Source: Bacteroides cellulosilyticus (GTDB lineage Bacteria; Bacteroidota; Bacteroidia; Bacteroidales; Bacteroidaceae). Taken from it: 64,000 nt of DNA. The stretch spans positions 6,386,501 to 6,450,500 of the forward strand of contig NZ_CP081903.1 in the NCBI RefSeq assembly GCF_020091405.1. Direction: 5' to 3'. The notes below the pieces were generated by a model. That model was not told the origin of the DNA. It saw nothing but the letters and a program-made list of their open reading frames with translations, and made no database searches. Of the stretch, positions 44,345 to 53,154 are shown one piece after another (within the stretch, counting starts at the first letter, position 1; each line of letters begins with the position of its first letter). A program made the position numbers and the translations under genes.

Positions 44345-45787
44345 TTAGTTAACAGCTTCAATTGTACAATAAGATTTACCTTCACAAAGAGGATAAAGGT
44401 TGATGGTATACGTACCAGCCGTTTCAATCTTCAAATTAGCACCGTTATTGGTAGTTAGATTTTCGCGAGTACCTCCCCAACTAATGTCCCAAGCATCATT
44501 GGCACGAAATTTTAATTCATCCGCTTTCAATTCAGTAGTGATAGTCCAATAATGTACCGTACCTTTACCTTCTTCTGTGTATTCTGCCAATTCCATATCC
44601 GTATCGGCATCCCAACCACTGGGAGTAGCAGGACCAATGATACCTATCGCAATGGGAGTCAGGGTATAAGTTTTCTCATTCAGATCAACAACCACTTGAT
44701 AGAAACCCGCCTCTTCGGTCATCATAATATTGGCAGCATCAGCAGCAGTGCTGAAGTCTGCGCCATAGTTAGTACCATTCCAATTTTCCTCTGAACAGAA
44801 TTTGAAACCTTCCTGATTGAGATACATATACCCTTTGTAGACATTATCATATTCAGGACTTGCCATTGCATCAATCTGTTTCCAGCCGTTTGCAGCACCG
44901 GCCATATAGAGATAAGCAGTAGCAGGAGTAATCGAATAAGTATAGTTGACAGCATCAAATGTAATGACGAAATGCCCTTTTCCTGTAATTGTAGGAGTTT
45001 CCACATTATATACATCACCCGTCCAAACAGCAAAGTTTTCAGTTTTGTCGTCACCATTTACACGGCAACCAATCTGCCCGGCATTAGCAGCATCCCAACC
45101 GCCAGCTATATCATAAGATTCATAGATCTTAAACCAGTTAGAACCTGCAACCTTAGTTTCTATCGTAGCTTGATAAATCCCTTCTTTACCTTCAACGGCC
45201 TTCATAATGACGGGATGTTCAGGATCCCAATAGTCGCCCACTTCAACAAAATCACCTATCAACGCATATCCATCAGCACAAACTTCCGGGGTAGTTATCG
45301 GAGTAAGTTTGGCTTGAGAAGTGCCCGAGATGTTTACCGCTTCACCATTTTTCAATTTAACGGCAAGATTCATATTCACATCCAGCACACGCTCTACATG
45401 GGCACGGCTGAAAAAAGCATCGCGAACCACAGAATCAAGTTCAAGAGTATTCACCTTCACTATATTCCCTGTCTTGAATGCAGCATTGATGGTTACCCCG
45501 TTGATATTTATACTGTTCACCTTGATTGAAGCCACCTCGGAATTCGATGAAGATAGAGCAGCTATTTCCACAGAATCAGTCTTTTGTGCTTCCTCTTCAA
45601 TAGTACTGTAAAACTTATCCATATCTATGACCGCATCAGCACCTGCAGCGAAACTGATTTCATATTTAGCAGCAGCCTCTTCGGGAGAATTGGATTGGGG
45701 GTTAGCCCAATCCGTATAGTCGTCCGTACAAGCACCTAAGGTTATTCCGGCGAGGAATAGACCTGCGAGTATTTGATTTTTCTTCAT
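44345..45787 (-). CDS. susF: SusF-like starch-binding outer-membrane lipoprotein
   Basis: The start at 45787 (MKKNQILAGLFLAGITLGAC, lipobox Cys20) is preferred over an in-frame ATG at 45817 that adds ten non-signal residues. The 480-residue mature-type protein has an N-terminal SusE/F Ig-like domain followed by three similar beta-sandwich modules (YLYMAGAANGWKQ, ALIGDFVEVGDYWD and IIGPATPSGWDADTD start comparable blocks), each ending in a TYTLTP-like strand. This is the domain plan of SusF, whose modules bind starch on the cell surface. It follows susE after 35 bp. Confidence 0.87.
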   Translation of the reverse strand: MKKNQILAGLFLAGITLGACTDDYTDWANPQSNSPEEAAAKYEISFAAGADAVIDMDKFYSTIEEEAQKTDSVEIAALSSSNSEVASIKVNSININGVTINAAFKTGNIVKVNTLELDSVVRDAFFSRAHVERVLDVNMNLAVKLKNGEAVNISGTSQAKLTPITTPEVCADGYALIGDFVEVGDYWDPEHPVIMKAVEGKEGIYQATIETKVAGSNWFKIYESYDIAGGWDAANAGQIGCRVNGDDKTENFAVWTGDVYNVETPTITGKGHFVITFDAVNYTYSITPATAYLYMAGAANGWKQIDAMASPEYDNVYKGYMYLNQEGFKFCSEENWNGTNYGADFSTAADAANIMMTEEAGFYQVVVDLNEKTYTLTPIAIGIIGPATPSGWDADTDMELAEYTEEGKGTVHYWTITTELKADELKFRANDAWDISWGGTRENLTTNNGANLKIETAGTYTINLYPLCEGKSYCTIEAVN

Positions 45788-45822
45788 AATGTTTTTCTTT
45801 TTAAATAAGATTATCATTCAGC

Positions 45823-46995
45823 TTATTTCACCTCACCCGTATCTAAGCCATCTTCAGTAGAACCTACAGTAAGATAGAGCTTTTGTCCCGCTCCGGCATT
45901 TACACTGTATTCGGATCCCATATCAGTGTTCCAATTGCTGGCTATATTGGCATTCTCACGCCAGAAAACCTTGCCATCCAAAAGCGTAAACTCTGTTTTC
46001 CACCAGTCAAATTCACCTACTTGAGCATAAGCACGTAACTCACCTCCTGATACAAATTCAGCAGACACCCACTGACCACTGTTATCTGCGGGAGCAACCA
46101 TCGGAGTAGAAGGAGTACCAGGAGTAAATCCTCCATTAGGATCACCAGTAATAAAGAGTTGTGCCGGATAAAGAGTCAGCGTGTAGTCAATAGCTTCACC
46201 ATTAATCTTACCCTTAATATAGAGCGTATACCAGCCACCATTTTTTACTTTCACATTGCCACCATTATCAGAAATATCTGCACCTGCTTGATCATCAATA
46301 GTTTTAAAATCAGCATGACCCAACCATTGTTGAGGATAAGTTCCCCACTTGAATTCGGCATCGTTAGGAAGATAAACTATCGTAAAGAAGTTACCAGCCA
46401 TACCATTAATAAGCGCCATTGGTCTCCAAGTTGTCCAAGCAGCACCAATGCTCGAACCGCATACATAGAGATCTTCGGGCAACGTTATACTCGGAGCCTG
46501 ATAAGTAGCTATCACCTGAATCTTAATAACATTAGAGTAGCAATTCCCCAATTCCATACCATTAACGTTAGCATGTAGACGTACATAGAGTTCTTTCACT
46601 TCATTAGAAGGATATGTCACGCCTTCATTAGCATCCTGAAACATAGTAATTACAGCATCATTCAATCTACTACCAGATACTTTAATGGTAGCAGAAGTAG
46701 AGCTTGTCACAACTTTATACACAGGTTCTTCTGCTGTAAAATCTTCAAAAGAAATCTCCACGTCGTAGTTAGTACTCAAAGGTATGCCACCGTAATCAGG
46801 TTGGCTGGTGGTAAAAGTGAGTTCATCAGTAGTCAGCAAATCCAATACATTATTGGCTGCGTTGGCAGGCATATTCAATACAAATCCTGTAGTATTTTCG
46901 TGGAATGTAGGATTGCTATCCATATCCTTCTCACATGAGGTGACCAACACCAAAGTAAGAACGGGTAGCAACATTCCCAACAGTATCTTTTTCAT
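45823..46995 (-). CDS. susE: SusE-like starch-binding outer-membrane lipoprotein
   Basis: The 390-residue lipoprotein (LVLVTSCEKD, Cys21) has the N-terminal SusE domain (residues about 40-150) and two carbohydrate-binding modules (EDLYVCGSSIGAAWTTWRPM and AQLFITGDPNGGFTPG onward). The length is close to that of SusE. It sits between susD (40 bp) and susF (35 bp) in the order C-D-E-F of the classical starch utilization system. It probably retains starch at the surface. Confidence 0.87.
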   Translation of the reverse strand: MKKILLGMLLPVLTLVLVTSCEKDMDSNPTFHENTTGFVLNMPANAANNVLDLLTTDELTFTTSQPDYGGIPLSTNYDVEISFEDFTAEEPVYKVVTSSTSATIKVSGSRLNDAVITMFQDANEGVTYPSNEVKELYVRLHANVNGMELGNCYSNVIKIQVIATYQAPSITLPEDLYVCGSSIGAAWTTWRPMALINGMAGNFFTIVYLPNDAEFKWGTYPQQWLGHADFKTIDDQAGADISDNGGNVKVKNGGWYTLYIKGKINGEAIDYTLTLYPAQLFITGDPNGGFTPGTPSTPMVAPADNSGQWVSAEFVSGGELRAYAQVGEFDWWKTEFTLLDGKVFWRENANIASNWNTDMGSEYSVNAGAGQKLYLTVGSTEDGLDTGEVK

Positions 46996-47034
46996 ATTAT
47001 TGTTTCGATTTTAGTAGTTCGATAATAAATTCTA

Positions 47035-48723
47035 TTAATAACGCGGATTTTGAGTCAAGTTCTTATTGCCATTGATGTCATCAGCCGGAATCGGATATAC
47101 GTTGAAGAAATCTTCTACACTTTTTCCTTCTGCTACACCTCCCTTGAAATCCCAAACATATTTGTCACCAGTGAAAAGCCCGAAACGAATCAAGTCACTA
47201 CGACGACGACCTTCCATATAGAACTCACGACACCATTCATCAATAATATATTGTTCGGTAATGGTAGCAGGAGTAGAAGCACCTGCACGGCTACGCAAAA
47301 CTTCAATGTCAGCACGTGCTTGTTGCGGATCACCTGTCAGACGGAACTTAGCTTCTGCACGAGTCAGATACATTTCGGCATAGCGTATCAAAGGAATATC
47401 CACATCGGGGAATTCATTGTGTGAAGTCGCTGCACCATCCGTGCGGATATTACTCCATTTCACAATAGAAAGACCGGAGTTAAAGCCTGCAATCTGTTCA
47501 GCCTGTAACTTACGAAGTCCACCACCGCAACCGGAATAGAAGAGTGCACGATGATCGTTAGCCTTTTCCTGTACATCTTTGGTAGCAGTCCCTGCTGCAG
47601 CATCAAGTGCTATTATTTCAGCCTCCGTTGCACCATCGGGAGCTTTCTCTGTAGCAAGCGGACAATCTTCAATAGTAGGGAAGAACTTCTTAACTAAAGC
47701 CGCACGGGAGAAGTTACAACTCCAACCATTGGAAGTACCCATATAAGGCATTCCGGTGATACGAGTAGAACTTACCAAATAGTTGGCACCACTATAACTT
47801 TTTGTTTTAGCTCCATCCTGACGGATAGGCAGAATAATTTCTTTCATGGCTTGCTGGTTTTGGTCATTGTCGGCCATAAACACTTGTTCATAACCTGTAT
47901 AGCCATTCTTTTCAGCCTTGGAAAGCTCGTATTTTCCATCAAGCAGGTCACAATAGTCAATAGCCTTCTGATAGTCCTTTACAGCACCTTTGGTATAAAC
48001 AGCAGAGTTCAGAGCTAAACGGGCATGGAGCATATAAGCAGCACCTTTGTCGGCACGCCCAAAGTTGGAAGAATTATTAAATGCACCCACTTCGGCAAGA
48101 TCCGGCTCTATTTCAGTCAATTCTTTGTCAATCCAATCATAAAGTTCTTTACCTGCTTTCTCTACCGGCAACTCATAAATGTCATAAGTTGTTTTGAAAG
48201 GTGCCTTTCCCCAAAGATCAAGGAAGTACCACATATGAAGCGCACGTAGGAAACGTACCTCGGCACGATAAAGTTTATAATCAGGATCTTCTGCTTTATC
48301 CTCTGTGTTAGTAAGATAGAAATTACAAAGAGTCACATCAAAAGCCAGACGCTGGAATGCCCATTGCACGCGGACAGATGAAGCCGTCCAGTCAATATTG
48401 GTAATTTGAGGAATATCAGCGTCAGTCTGCCAAGCCCAAAGACATTCATCAGTACACAGTTCTTGCAAATTGAATGTAGTACGGTAAAAGCCGCTTTCAC
48501 CTTCATCACTACTAATATCGCCACTACCGGCAGGACCTTTTTGTCCAGTCAGACCCAGTGTACTGTAAATTTTAGCCAGCAGCTCCATATCTCCATACGA
48601 TGAACTGGACTGCGGATCAATAGACGAAATATTCAAGTCGTTGATACACGACGTTGCCACTCCACCCATAAGAAGGGCTGCAAGGGCTGTTTTCAAAAAT
48701 ATATGTTTCATCTTTATATGCAT
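47035..48723 (-). CDS. susD: SusD-like starch-binding lipoprotein
   Basis: The 562-residue protein is a RagB/SusD-family lipoprotein: signal ending GGVATSC, helical TPR scaffold, and C-terminal blocks IPLIRYAEMYLTRAEAKFRLTG, EWCREFYMEGRRRSDLIRFG and NVYPIPADDINGN. An alternative start four codons in (48711) is equally likely, since neither has a strong ribosome-binding site. It starts 8 bp after susC. SusD forms the lid over the SusC transporter and delivers maltooligosaccharides. Confidence 0.93.
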   Translation of the reverse strand: MHIKMKHIFLKTALAALLMGGVATSCINDLNISSIDPQSSSSYGDMELLAKIYSTLGLTGQKGPAGSGDISSDEGESGFYRTTFNLQELCTDECLWAWQTDADIPQITNIDWTASSVRVQWAFQRLAFDVTLCNFYLTNTEDKAEDPDYKLYRAEVRFLRALHMWYFLDLWGKAPFKTTYDIYELPVEKAGKELYDWIDKELTEIEPDLAEVGAFNNSSNFGRADKGAAYMLHARLALNSAVYTKGAVKDYQKAIDYCDLLDGKYELSKAEKNGYTGYEQVFMADNDQNQQAMKEIILPIRQDGAKTKSYSGANYLVSSTRITGMPYMGTSNGWSCNFSRAALVKKFFPTIEDCPLATEKAPDGATEAEIIALDAAAGTATKDVQEKANDHRALFYSGCGGGLRKLQAEQIAGFNSGLSIVKWSNIRTDGAATSHNEFPDVDIPLIRYAEMYLTRAEAKFRLTGDPQQARADIEVLRSRAGASTPATITEQYIIDEWCREFYMEGRRRSDLIRFGLFTGDKYVWDFKGGVAEGKSVEDFFNVYPIPADDINGNKNLTQNPRY

Positions 48724-48731
48724 TTAATAGA

Positions 48732-51700
48732 TTAGAAATTCAGGCTCAAGCCTATTTGAATACTGAAAGGACGCGGATAAGGATTAGAGTCAATACCGCT
48801 TGCCACTTCAGGGTCGATACCTTTGTACTTAGAAATAATGAAAGGGTTTTGAGCGGTAAGGAATGCACGGCCAGAACATGTTTCATGACCAGCCACCTTA
48901 AACAATGCAGGGAAAGAGTAACCTAAAGTGATGTTCGAACACTTCAGATAAGAAGCATTACGTACGAAATAGTCGCTCAAATAGTTATCGTTACCTACTC
49001 CTACACCGGTAAAGCCTAATGCTACAGCCTCTGCAGTAGAGTTATGCAGGGCACTATTGGAATACAGACCGGATTGGCTGACCATTGCACGATTCGACAA
49101 GAAGTCGTAGTAAACATAGTTACCGATAGAAGCACGGAAAGACATACTCAAATCCCAATTCTTATAAAGGAATTTAGTCGTAAGCCCCATAATAACATCA
49201 GCAGAGGGCTTCTTGTAAAAATAGCGGTCACCATTGTCAATACGTCCGTTTCCATCACGGTCTACGTACATACCTTCAATAGGTTTGCCATTCTCATCAT
49301 ATACTTGTTGATAAACAAAGAACGAGTTAGTAGCTTTACCTACAGTATTAGCCTGAATCAGAGTATTGTTACCACGACTGATTTTATCTCCTGCCCATGC
49401 ATAGTAACCGGCATCGCCATCCACTAAGTCAGTAATCTCATTATGATTCCAGGCAATATTATAGCTCACGTCCCAAGTAAAATCTTTAGTAACAATAGGT
49501 TTAGCATTAATAGAGAATTCCACACCATAATTCTTCAGCGAACCGATATTCTTTGTCAATTGAGAACCAAACTGCATTCCTACAGGAATAGTAATAGAGT
49601 TCAGCAAATCTTTGGTTTCACGATAGTAACCATCAATATTGGCTGAGATACGGTTATTCAGAAAACCCAAATCTAAACCGGCGTTATAAGCAGTTGTAGT
49701 CTCCCACTTCAAATCGGGATTGTAAGCCGACGGACGCATAGTGCCATAGTAAGTATCACCAAAAGGATACTGAGCGAAAGAGTCACTTGAAGTATAGTGA
49801 GTTTCATAACCGAAGTCAGAATTAATATCCTGCTGACCTGTCATACCCCAACCTAAACGGAGTTTAAACTCATTCCACCAAGTAAGCTTCTTCATAAATG
49901 CTTCTTCATTGATTTTCCATGCCAATGCCACGGAAGGGAAATATCCCCATCTGTTATCACTTGAGAAACGCGAAGAACCATCGGCACGGAACGTAGCTGT
50001 AAGCATATATCTATTAAGTAGCGTATAGTTCAGACGTCCAAAGTAAGAAACTAAAGAATTATGCGTAGCCCATGCTTGTTCTTCTCTTAATTTGGCATCA
50101 TGAGGAGTACCATCGTAAGGATCGGTACCTTGACCATAGTCGTAACCACTGCGGTGGAAATGACTTTCTTCAGCACCAACCATTATATCGAAATTATGAG
50201 CGCCTACTTCCTTCACATACTGAGCATAAGCATTAGCAGTAACACTATATTTATAAGTCTGCGTTATTCCATTCCAGCCAAAGTAGTTGTTAGAATAAGA
50301 ATACTTGGAGATTATATCGTCCTGTTTACTTTCCGTATACTGTCCACCATAGCTGGCATGCAGACGTAAATCTTCAAAACCATGCACCTTATAGTCCACA
50401 TCAAAGTTACCTGTAAAGTCATTGGCAGCAGCCTGCACATCTTTAAGTTTCAACAGAGCCAGAGGATTCTGAGGAGCATTGGGATTATTAGTATATTTCC
50501 ACTCAGCATTGAAATCTTTAGGCGACTGTGTATGTTGGAAATAGCCATCAAAGAAAGGAGCACGGGCATCATCTGCATCGAAATATACAGGCTGCGTGGG
50601 ATCCATCGAAAGGGCAGATCCTATCGCACCTCCTGCATCAGCATAACGGTCTTTCTCGTACATATACTTGGCATTGATCTTCAAATTGAGGTGATTGTCG
50701 AAGAAAGAAGGAGAAAGATTCAAGCCAATGTTGGCACGACGCATCCATGAAGTTTCAACGATACCATCAGAAGAATTATATCCCAAACTCAAACGATAAG
50801 GCATATTCTTCAAACCACCGGATACTGAGACATTGTGGCTATGCGAGATGGCAGTGCGGAATATTTGGTCCTGCCAATCCGTATTAGCATTACCCATACC
50901 TACCTCACCGGCTTTATCTCCCCAAATGTCATTGACAAGTGCACGGAATTCATCACCATTAAGTACATCATACTTTTTCTGAATCATTGAAATCGTCATG
51001 TCACCATTATAAGAGACTTTGGGAGCAGAACCACTCTTACCTTTCTTAGTAGTGATAATGATAACACCATTTGAAGCGCGGCTACCGTAAATAGCAGTAG
51101 CAGAAGCATCCTTCAAAACTGTAAAGGTTTCAATATCATTTGGGTTTACCATAGCCAAAGGATTACTCATTCCTTTTGGAGTATTGTTATCGATAGTCAA
51201 ACCATCAATTACAATCAACGGGTCATTTGAGGCATTGAGGGAAGATCCACCACGCACGCGAATCTGAGCACCTGCACCCGGAGTCCCCCCCGCAGTGATA
51301 ACATCAACACCAGCTACTTTTCCGACCAACATGTCTTGTGCATTGTTAGTGATACCTTTACTGAGTTCATCCGGTTTGATTGCCGTTACCGAACCTGTAA
51401 GGTCATCTTTCTTCGTACGACCATATCCCACAACCACAACTTCACTCAAGAGCTCCGCATCATCTTTTAGCGTCACCATTACCATAGAAGCGGCTGCCAC
51501 CTCTTGTGTCTGATAACCAATAAAAGATATTGTTAATGTAGCGCCTTTGGGAACAGTCAACGTAAAGTTTCCATCAAGGTCAGTAATTGTACCATTAGAG
51601 GTATTACCTTTCTCTACGACATTTGCGCCTATCACTTCCAACCCCGTGGCATCTTTTACATGCCCTTTCACGGTGATGTTCTGTGCATAAACGCCTACAG

Positions 51701-51764
51701 ACAAGAATAACCCTACTAATAGGGGAAGAATCATTCGATAGATTCTAAGATTAACTTGCTTCAT
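48732..51764 (-). CDS. susC: SusC-like TonB-dependent starch oligosaccharide transporter
   Basis: The 1010-residue outer-membrane receptor has a Sec signal ending VYAQ, an N-terminal carboxypeptidase-like beta-sandwich (about 28-105, GHVKDATGLEVIGANVV), a TonB box region (SEVVVVGYG), a plug domain (to about 230) and a 22-strand barrel ending in an aromatic residue (QIGLSLNF). Following genes are susD, susE and susF, as in the classical starch system, so malto-oligosaccharides are the likely cargo. A -7 element at 51869-51876 and a palindrome at 51932-51945 lie upstream. No susR, susB or susG homologue is in the window. Confidence 0.94.
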   Translation of the reverse strand: MKQVNLRIYRMILPLLVGLFLSVGVYAQNITVKGHVKDATGLEVIGANVVEKGNTSNGTITDLDGNFTLTVPKGATLTISFIGYQTQEVAAASMVMVTLKDDAELLSEVVVVGYGRTKKDDLTGSVTAIKPDELSKGITNNAQDMLVGKVAGVDVITAGGTPGAGAQIRVRGGSSLNASNDPLIVIDGLTIDNNTPKGMSNPLAMVNPNDIETFTVLKDASATAIYGSRASNGVIIITTKKGKSGSAPKVSYNGDMTISMIQKKYDVLNGDEFRALVNDIWGDKAGEVGMGNANTDWQDQIFRTAISHSHNVSVSGGLKNMPYRLSLGYNSSDGIVETSWMRRANIGLNLSPSFFDNHLNLKINAKYMYEKDRYADAGGAIGSALSMDPTQPVYFDADDARAPFFDGYFQHTQSPKDFNAEWKYTNNPNAPQNPLALLKLKDVQAAANDFTGNFDVDYKVHGFEDLRLHASYGGQYTESKQDDIISKYSYSNNYFGWNGITQTYKYSVTANAYAQYVKEVGAHNFDIMVGAEESHFHRSGYDYGQGTDPYDGTPHDAKLREEQAWATHNSLVSYFGRLNYTLLNRYMLTATFRADGSSRFSSDNRWGYFPSVALAWKINEEAFMKKLTWWNEFKLRLGWGMTGQQDINSDFGYETHYTSSDSFAQYPFGDTYYGTMRPSAYNPDLKWETTTAYNAGLDLGFLNNRISANIDGYYRETKDLLNSITIPVGMQFGSQLTKNIGSLKNYGVEFSINAKPIVTKDFTWDVSYNIAWNHNEITDLVDGDAGYYAWAGDKISRGNNTLIQANTVGKATNSFFVYQQVYDENGKPIEGMYVDRDGNGRIDNGDRYFYKKPSADVIMGLTTKFLYKNWDLSMSFRASIGNYVYYDFLSNRAMVSQSGLYSNSALHNSTAEAVALGFTGVGVGNDNYLSDYFVRNASYLKCSNITLGYSFPALFKVAGHETCSGRAFLTAQNPFIISKYKGIDPEVASGIDSNPYPRPFSIQIGLSLNF

Positions 51765-51868
51765 GCATTTAAAAAATTAAAGTTAACAATATTAATTACC
51801 TATATTTATTATTCGAAATTATCTTTCGATTGCTTTTTCCTTTATAAGGTATCTATAACATGACGCAA

Positions 51869-51902
51869 CAAAAATATGCTTTATAAAAATATTAAAATAC
51901 AA
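51869..51902 (-). promoter_or_regulatory. Candidate susC promoter (-7 TATTTTTG with -33 TTG)
   Basis: The minus strand shows TATTTTTG (51876-51869) and TTG at 51902-51900, 23 bp apart, as expected for the Bacteroidales sigma factor. The leader before susC would be about 100 nt. Confidence 0.5.
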
Positions 51903-51930
51903 GAAAGATAAGAAATATGCAATAGCAGCA

Positions 51931-51946
51931 GTGCAAACGATTGCAC
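51931..51946. promoter_or_regulatory. LacI-like operator GTGCAAACGATTGCAC (site 2)
   Basis: Perfect 6-bp arms flank four central bases. The 14-bp core differs from site 1 (35067-35080) by one central base. It lies 55 bp upstream of the susC -7 element; site 1 lies 54 bp upstream of its own. A further TTGCAC half-site follows at 51951. Confidence 0.68.
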
Positions 51947-52218
51947 GGAATTGCACAACTACAGCCAGATAAAGAATCTATATTTCAAAAGAAGATCTGA
52001 TAGATATATTAAGCATTTTCAAATGGGAAAACTTCATGAAATATCAAAACGGAGCCTAATTTTACAATTTACCCTCACAATGATTACATTTGCATACATT
52101 CCATAACACGAACAAAAATTCAAAACTGCATTCCAGCATATTCTATGAATAAACAAGGAATAAAAATCCGTCATTACTGCATATACATACAACCATACAA
52201 GTTATTTATGCAGAAAAG

Positions 52219-52306
52219 GGTTACTACTTATGGCTAACATGGTTACTACTTATAAGTGATATGGTTACTACTTATAGGTAAAAGGGCTACTACTTCCGGC
52301 TGAAGC
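52219..52306. repeat. 22-bp tandem array, four units
   Basis: Units start at 52219, 52241, 52263 and 52285 and share GGTTACTACTTAT (the last unit reads GGCTACTACTTCC). It is about 450 bp upstream of susC, in the 1390-bp stretch 51765-53154. That stretch holds no intact gene: besides this array it has the susC promoter and operator, a Fic remnant (52557-52928), an 11-bp-period hairpin element (52930-53063) and a promoter at 53120. Confidence 0.85.
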
Positions 52307-52556
52307 ACTTATTTGCATCATGCTTTTCACTTATAAGAGTAACTTTCAAGGGATATTCTACTCCAGAATAAATGTAAGTATTTCGATATTCCCCAATCAA
52401 TCTGTCACTTGCTTACTTTCATTCGCATATTTCAGCTTTCACCAGCATCAGGACAGAAACAATGGATTCTCAGCCAACTTAAAATACAATTTGTCAAAAT
52501 GACAAAGAAGCCACTATAGTCTTGATCAAGCATTTTGATGATACTTGTGCAGAATA

Positions 52557-52928
52557 CTAAAAATAGGTATTCACAGCAAACTCAAATTGCTCCATAAAGA
52601 TTCTTTTGAAAGCGGATATATTATTCTGCTCATAAAAAATCAGCATCGCTTTTTTATAGTCAATTGAATCCTTGTTGAACGATACGTTCGTCAATTTCTT
52701 TTTCAAAATAAGTATCGATATTAAGCGTGATTAATACATGAGCTTGTGGGGTAATGTTATATTTAGTCGCTTCACCCTTTACCGTTACATGTATAAGATT
52801 CTATTTTACAGCTTCGGATATTGCTCGTTTAAGAGTTGCCGAACTTACTTTTAAAACGAATGAATACAGCTCAACTTGAGCCGAAAAGAATGCTTTTTAA
52901 TAAATTCTTGAGTCAAATCGGTCCATTA
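52557..52928 (-). pseudogene. Fic-family protein remnant with internal deletion
   Basis: Reading leftward, the remnant encodes SSATLKRAISEAVK, then an in-frame TAG, then NLIHVTVKGEATKYNITPQA and DTYFEKEIDERIVQQGFN: the winged-helix N-terminal part of a Fic protein. It then jumps, with a frame change, to IDYKKAMLIFYEQNN and AFKRIFMEQFEFAVNTYF, the Fic C-terminus, ending at the TAG at 52557. The whole catalytic core, including any HxFx(D/E)GNGR motif, is missing. At the junction GGATTCAATTGAC both flanks can supply TTCAAT, so deletion between short repeats is likely. The upstream end is also frameshifted. Homologues of about 330-370 residues are expected to be intact. Confidence 0.72.
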
Positions 52929-52929
52929 C

Positions 52930-53063
52930 ATCTCCATGCAACCTCCACGCAATCTCCGTAACATCTCCATACCCGGTCCGTATCTGCTCCGTAGCATCTC
53001 CGTGTCTATAGGAAGGGAGCAGGTACGGAGATGCTACGGAGCAGATACGGACCGGGTACGGCT
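52930..53063. repeat. 11-bp-period inverted repeat element with 34-bp perfect arms (copy 2)
   Basis: TCC recurs at 52933, 52944, 52955, 52966, 52977, 52988 and 52999, exactly every 11 bp. The complementary TACGG recurs at 53024, 53035, 53046 and 53057. The arms 52970-53003 and 53025-53058 are perfectly complementary over 34 bp with a 21-base loop. The left arm is similar to the element at 16827-16980. Confidence 0.9.
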
Positions 53064-53119
53064 TTGACACGACTATATTAAATTTCCCTTTTTAATACCA
53101 AGAATAAAACAGAAATCAG

Positions 53120-53127
53120 TACTTTTG
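53120..53127 (+). promoter_or_regulatory. -7 promoter element for the AAA/DUF1703 gene
   Basis: TACTTTTG matches TAnnTTTG, 27 bp before the start at 53155. It favours that start over an upstream one at 53125, which lies inside this element. Confidence 0.6.
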
Positions 53128-53154
53128 TGTATTGATGTGCAAAAACAGAAAAAT

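Noticed and set aside
52320..52502. A 60-codon plus-strand open frame in the susC upstream region
   Set aside because: It has no ribosome-binding site, odd composition and no recognisable motif; it adjoins the 22-bp array.
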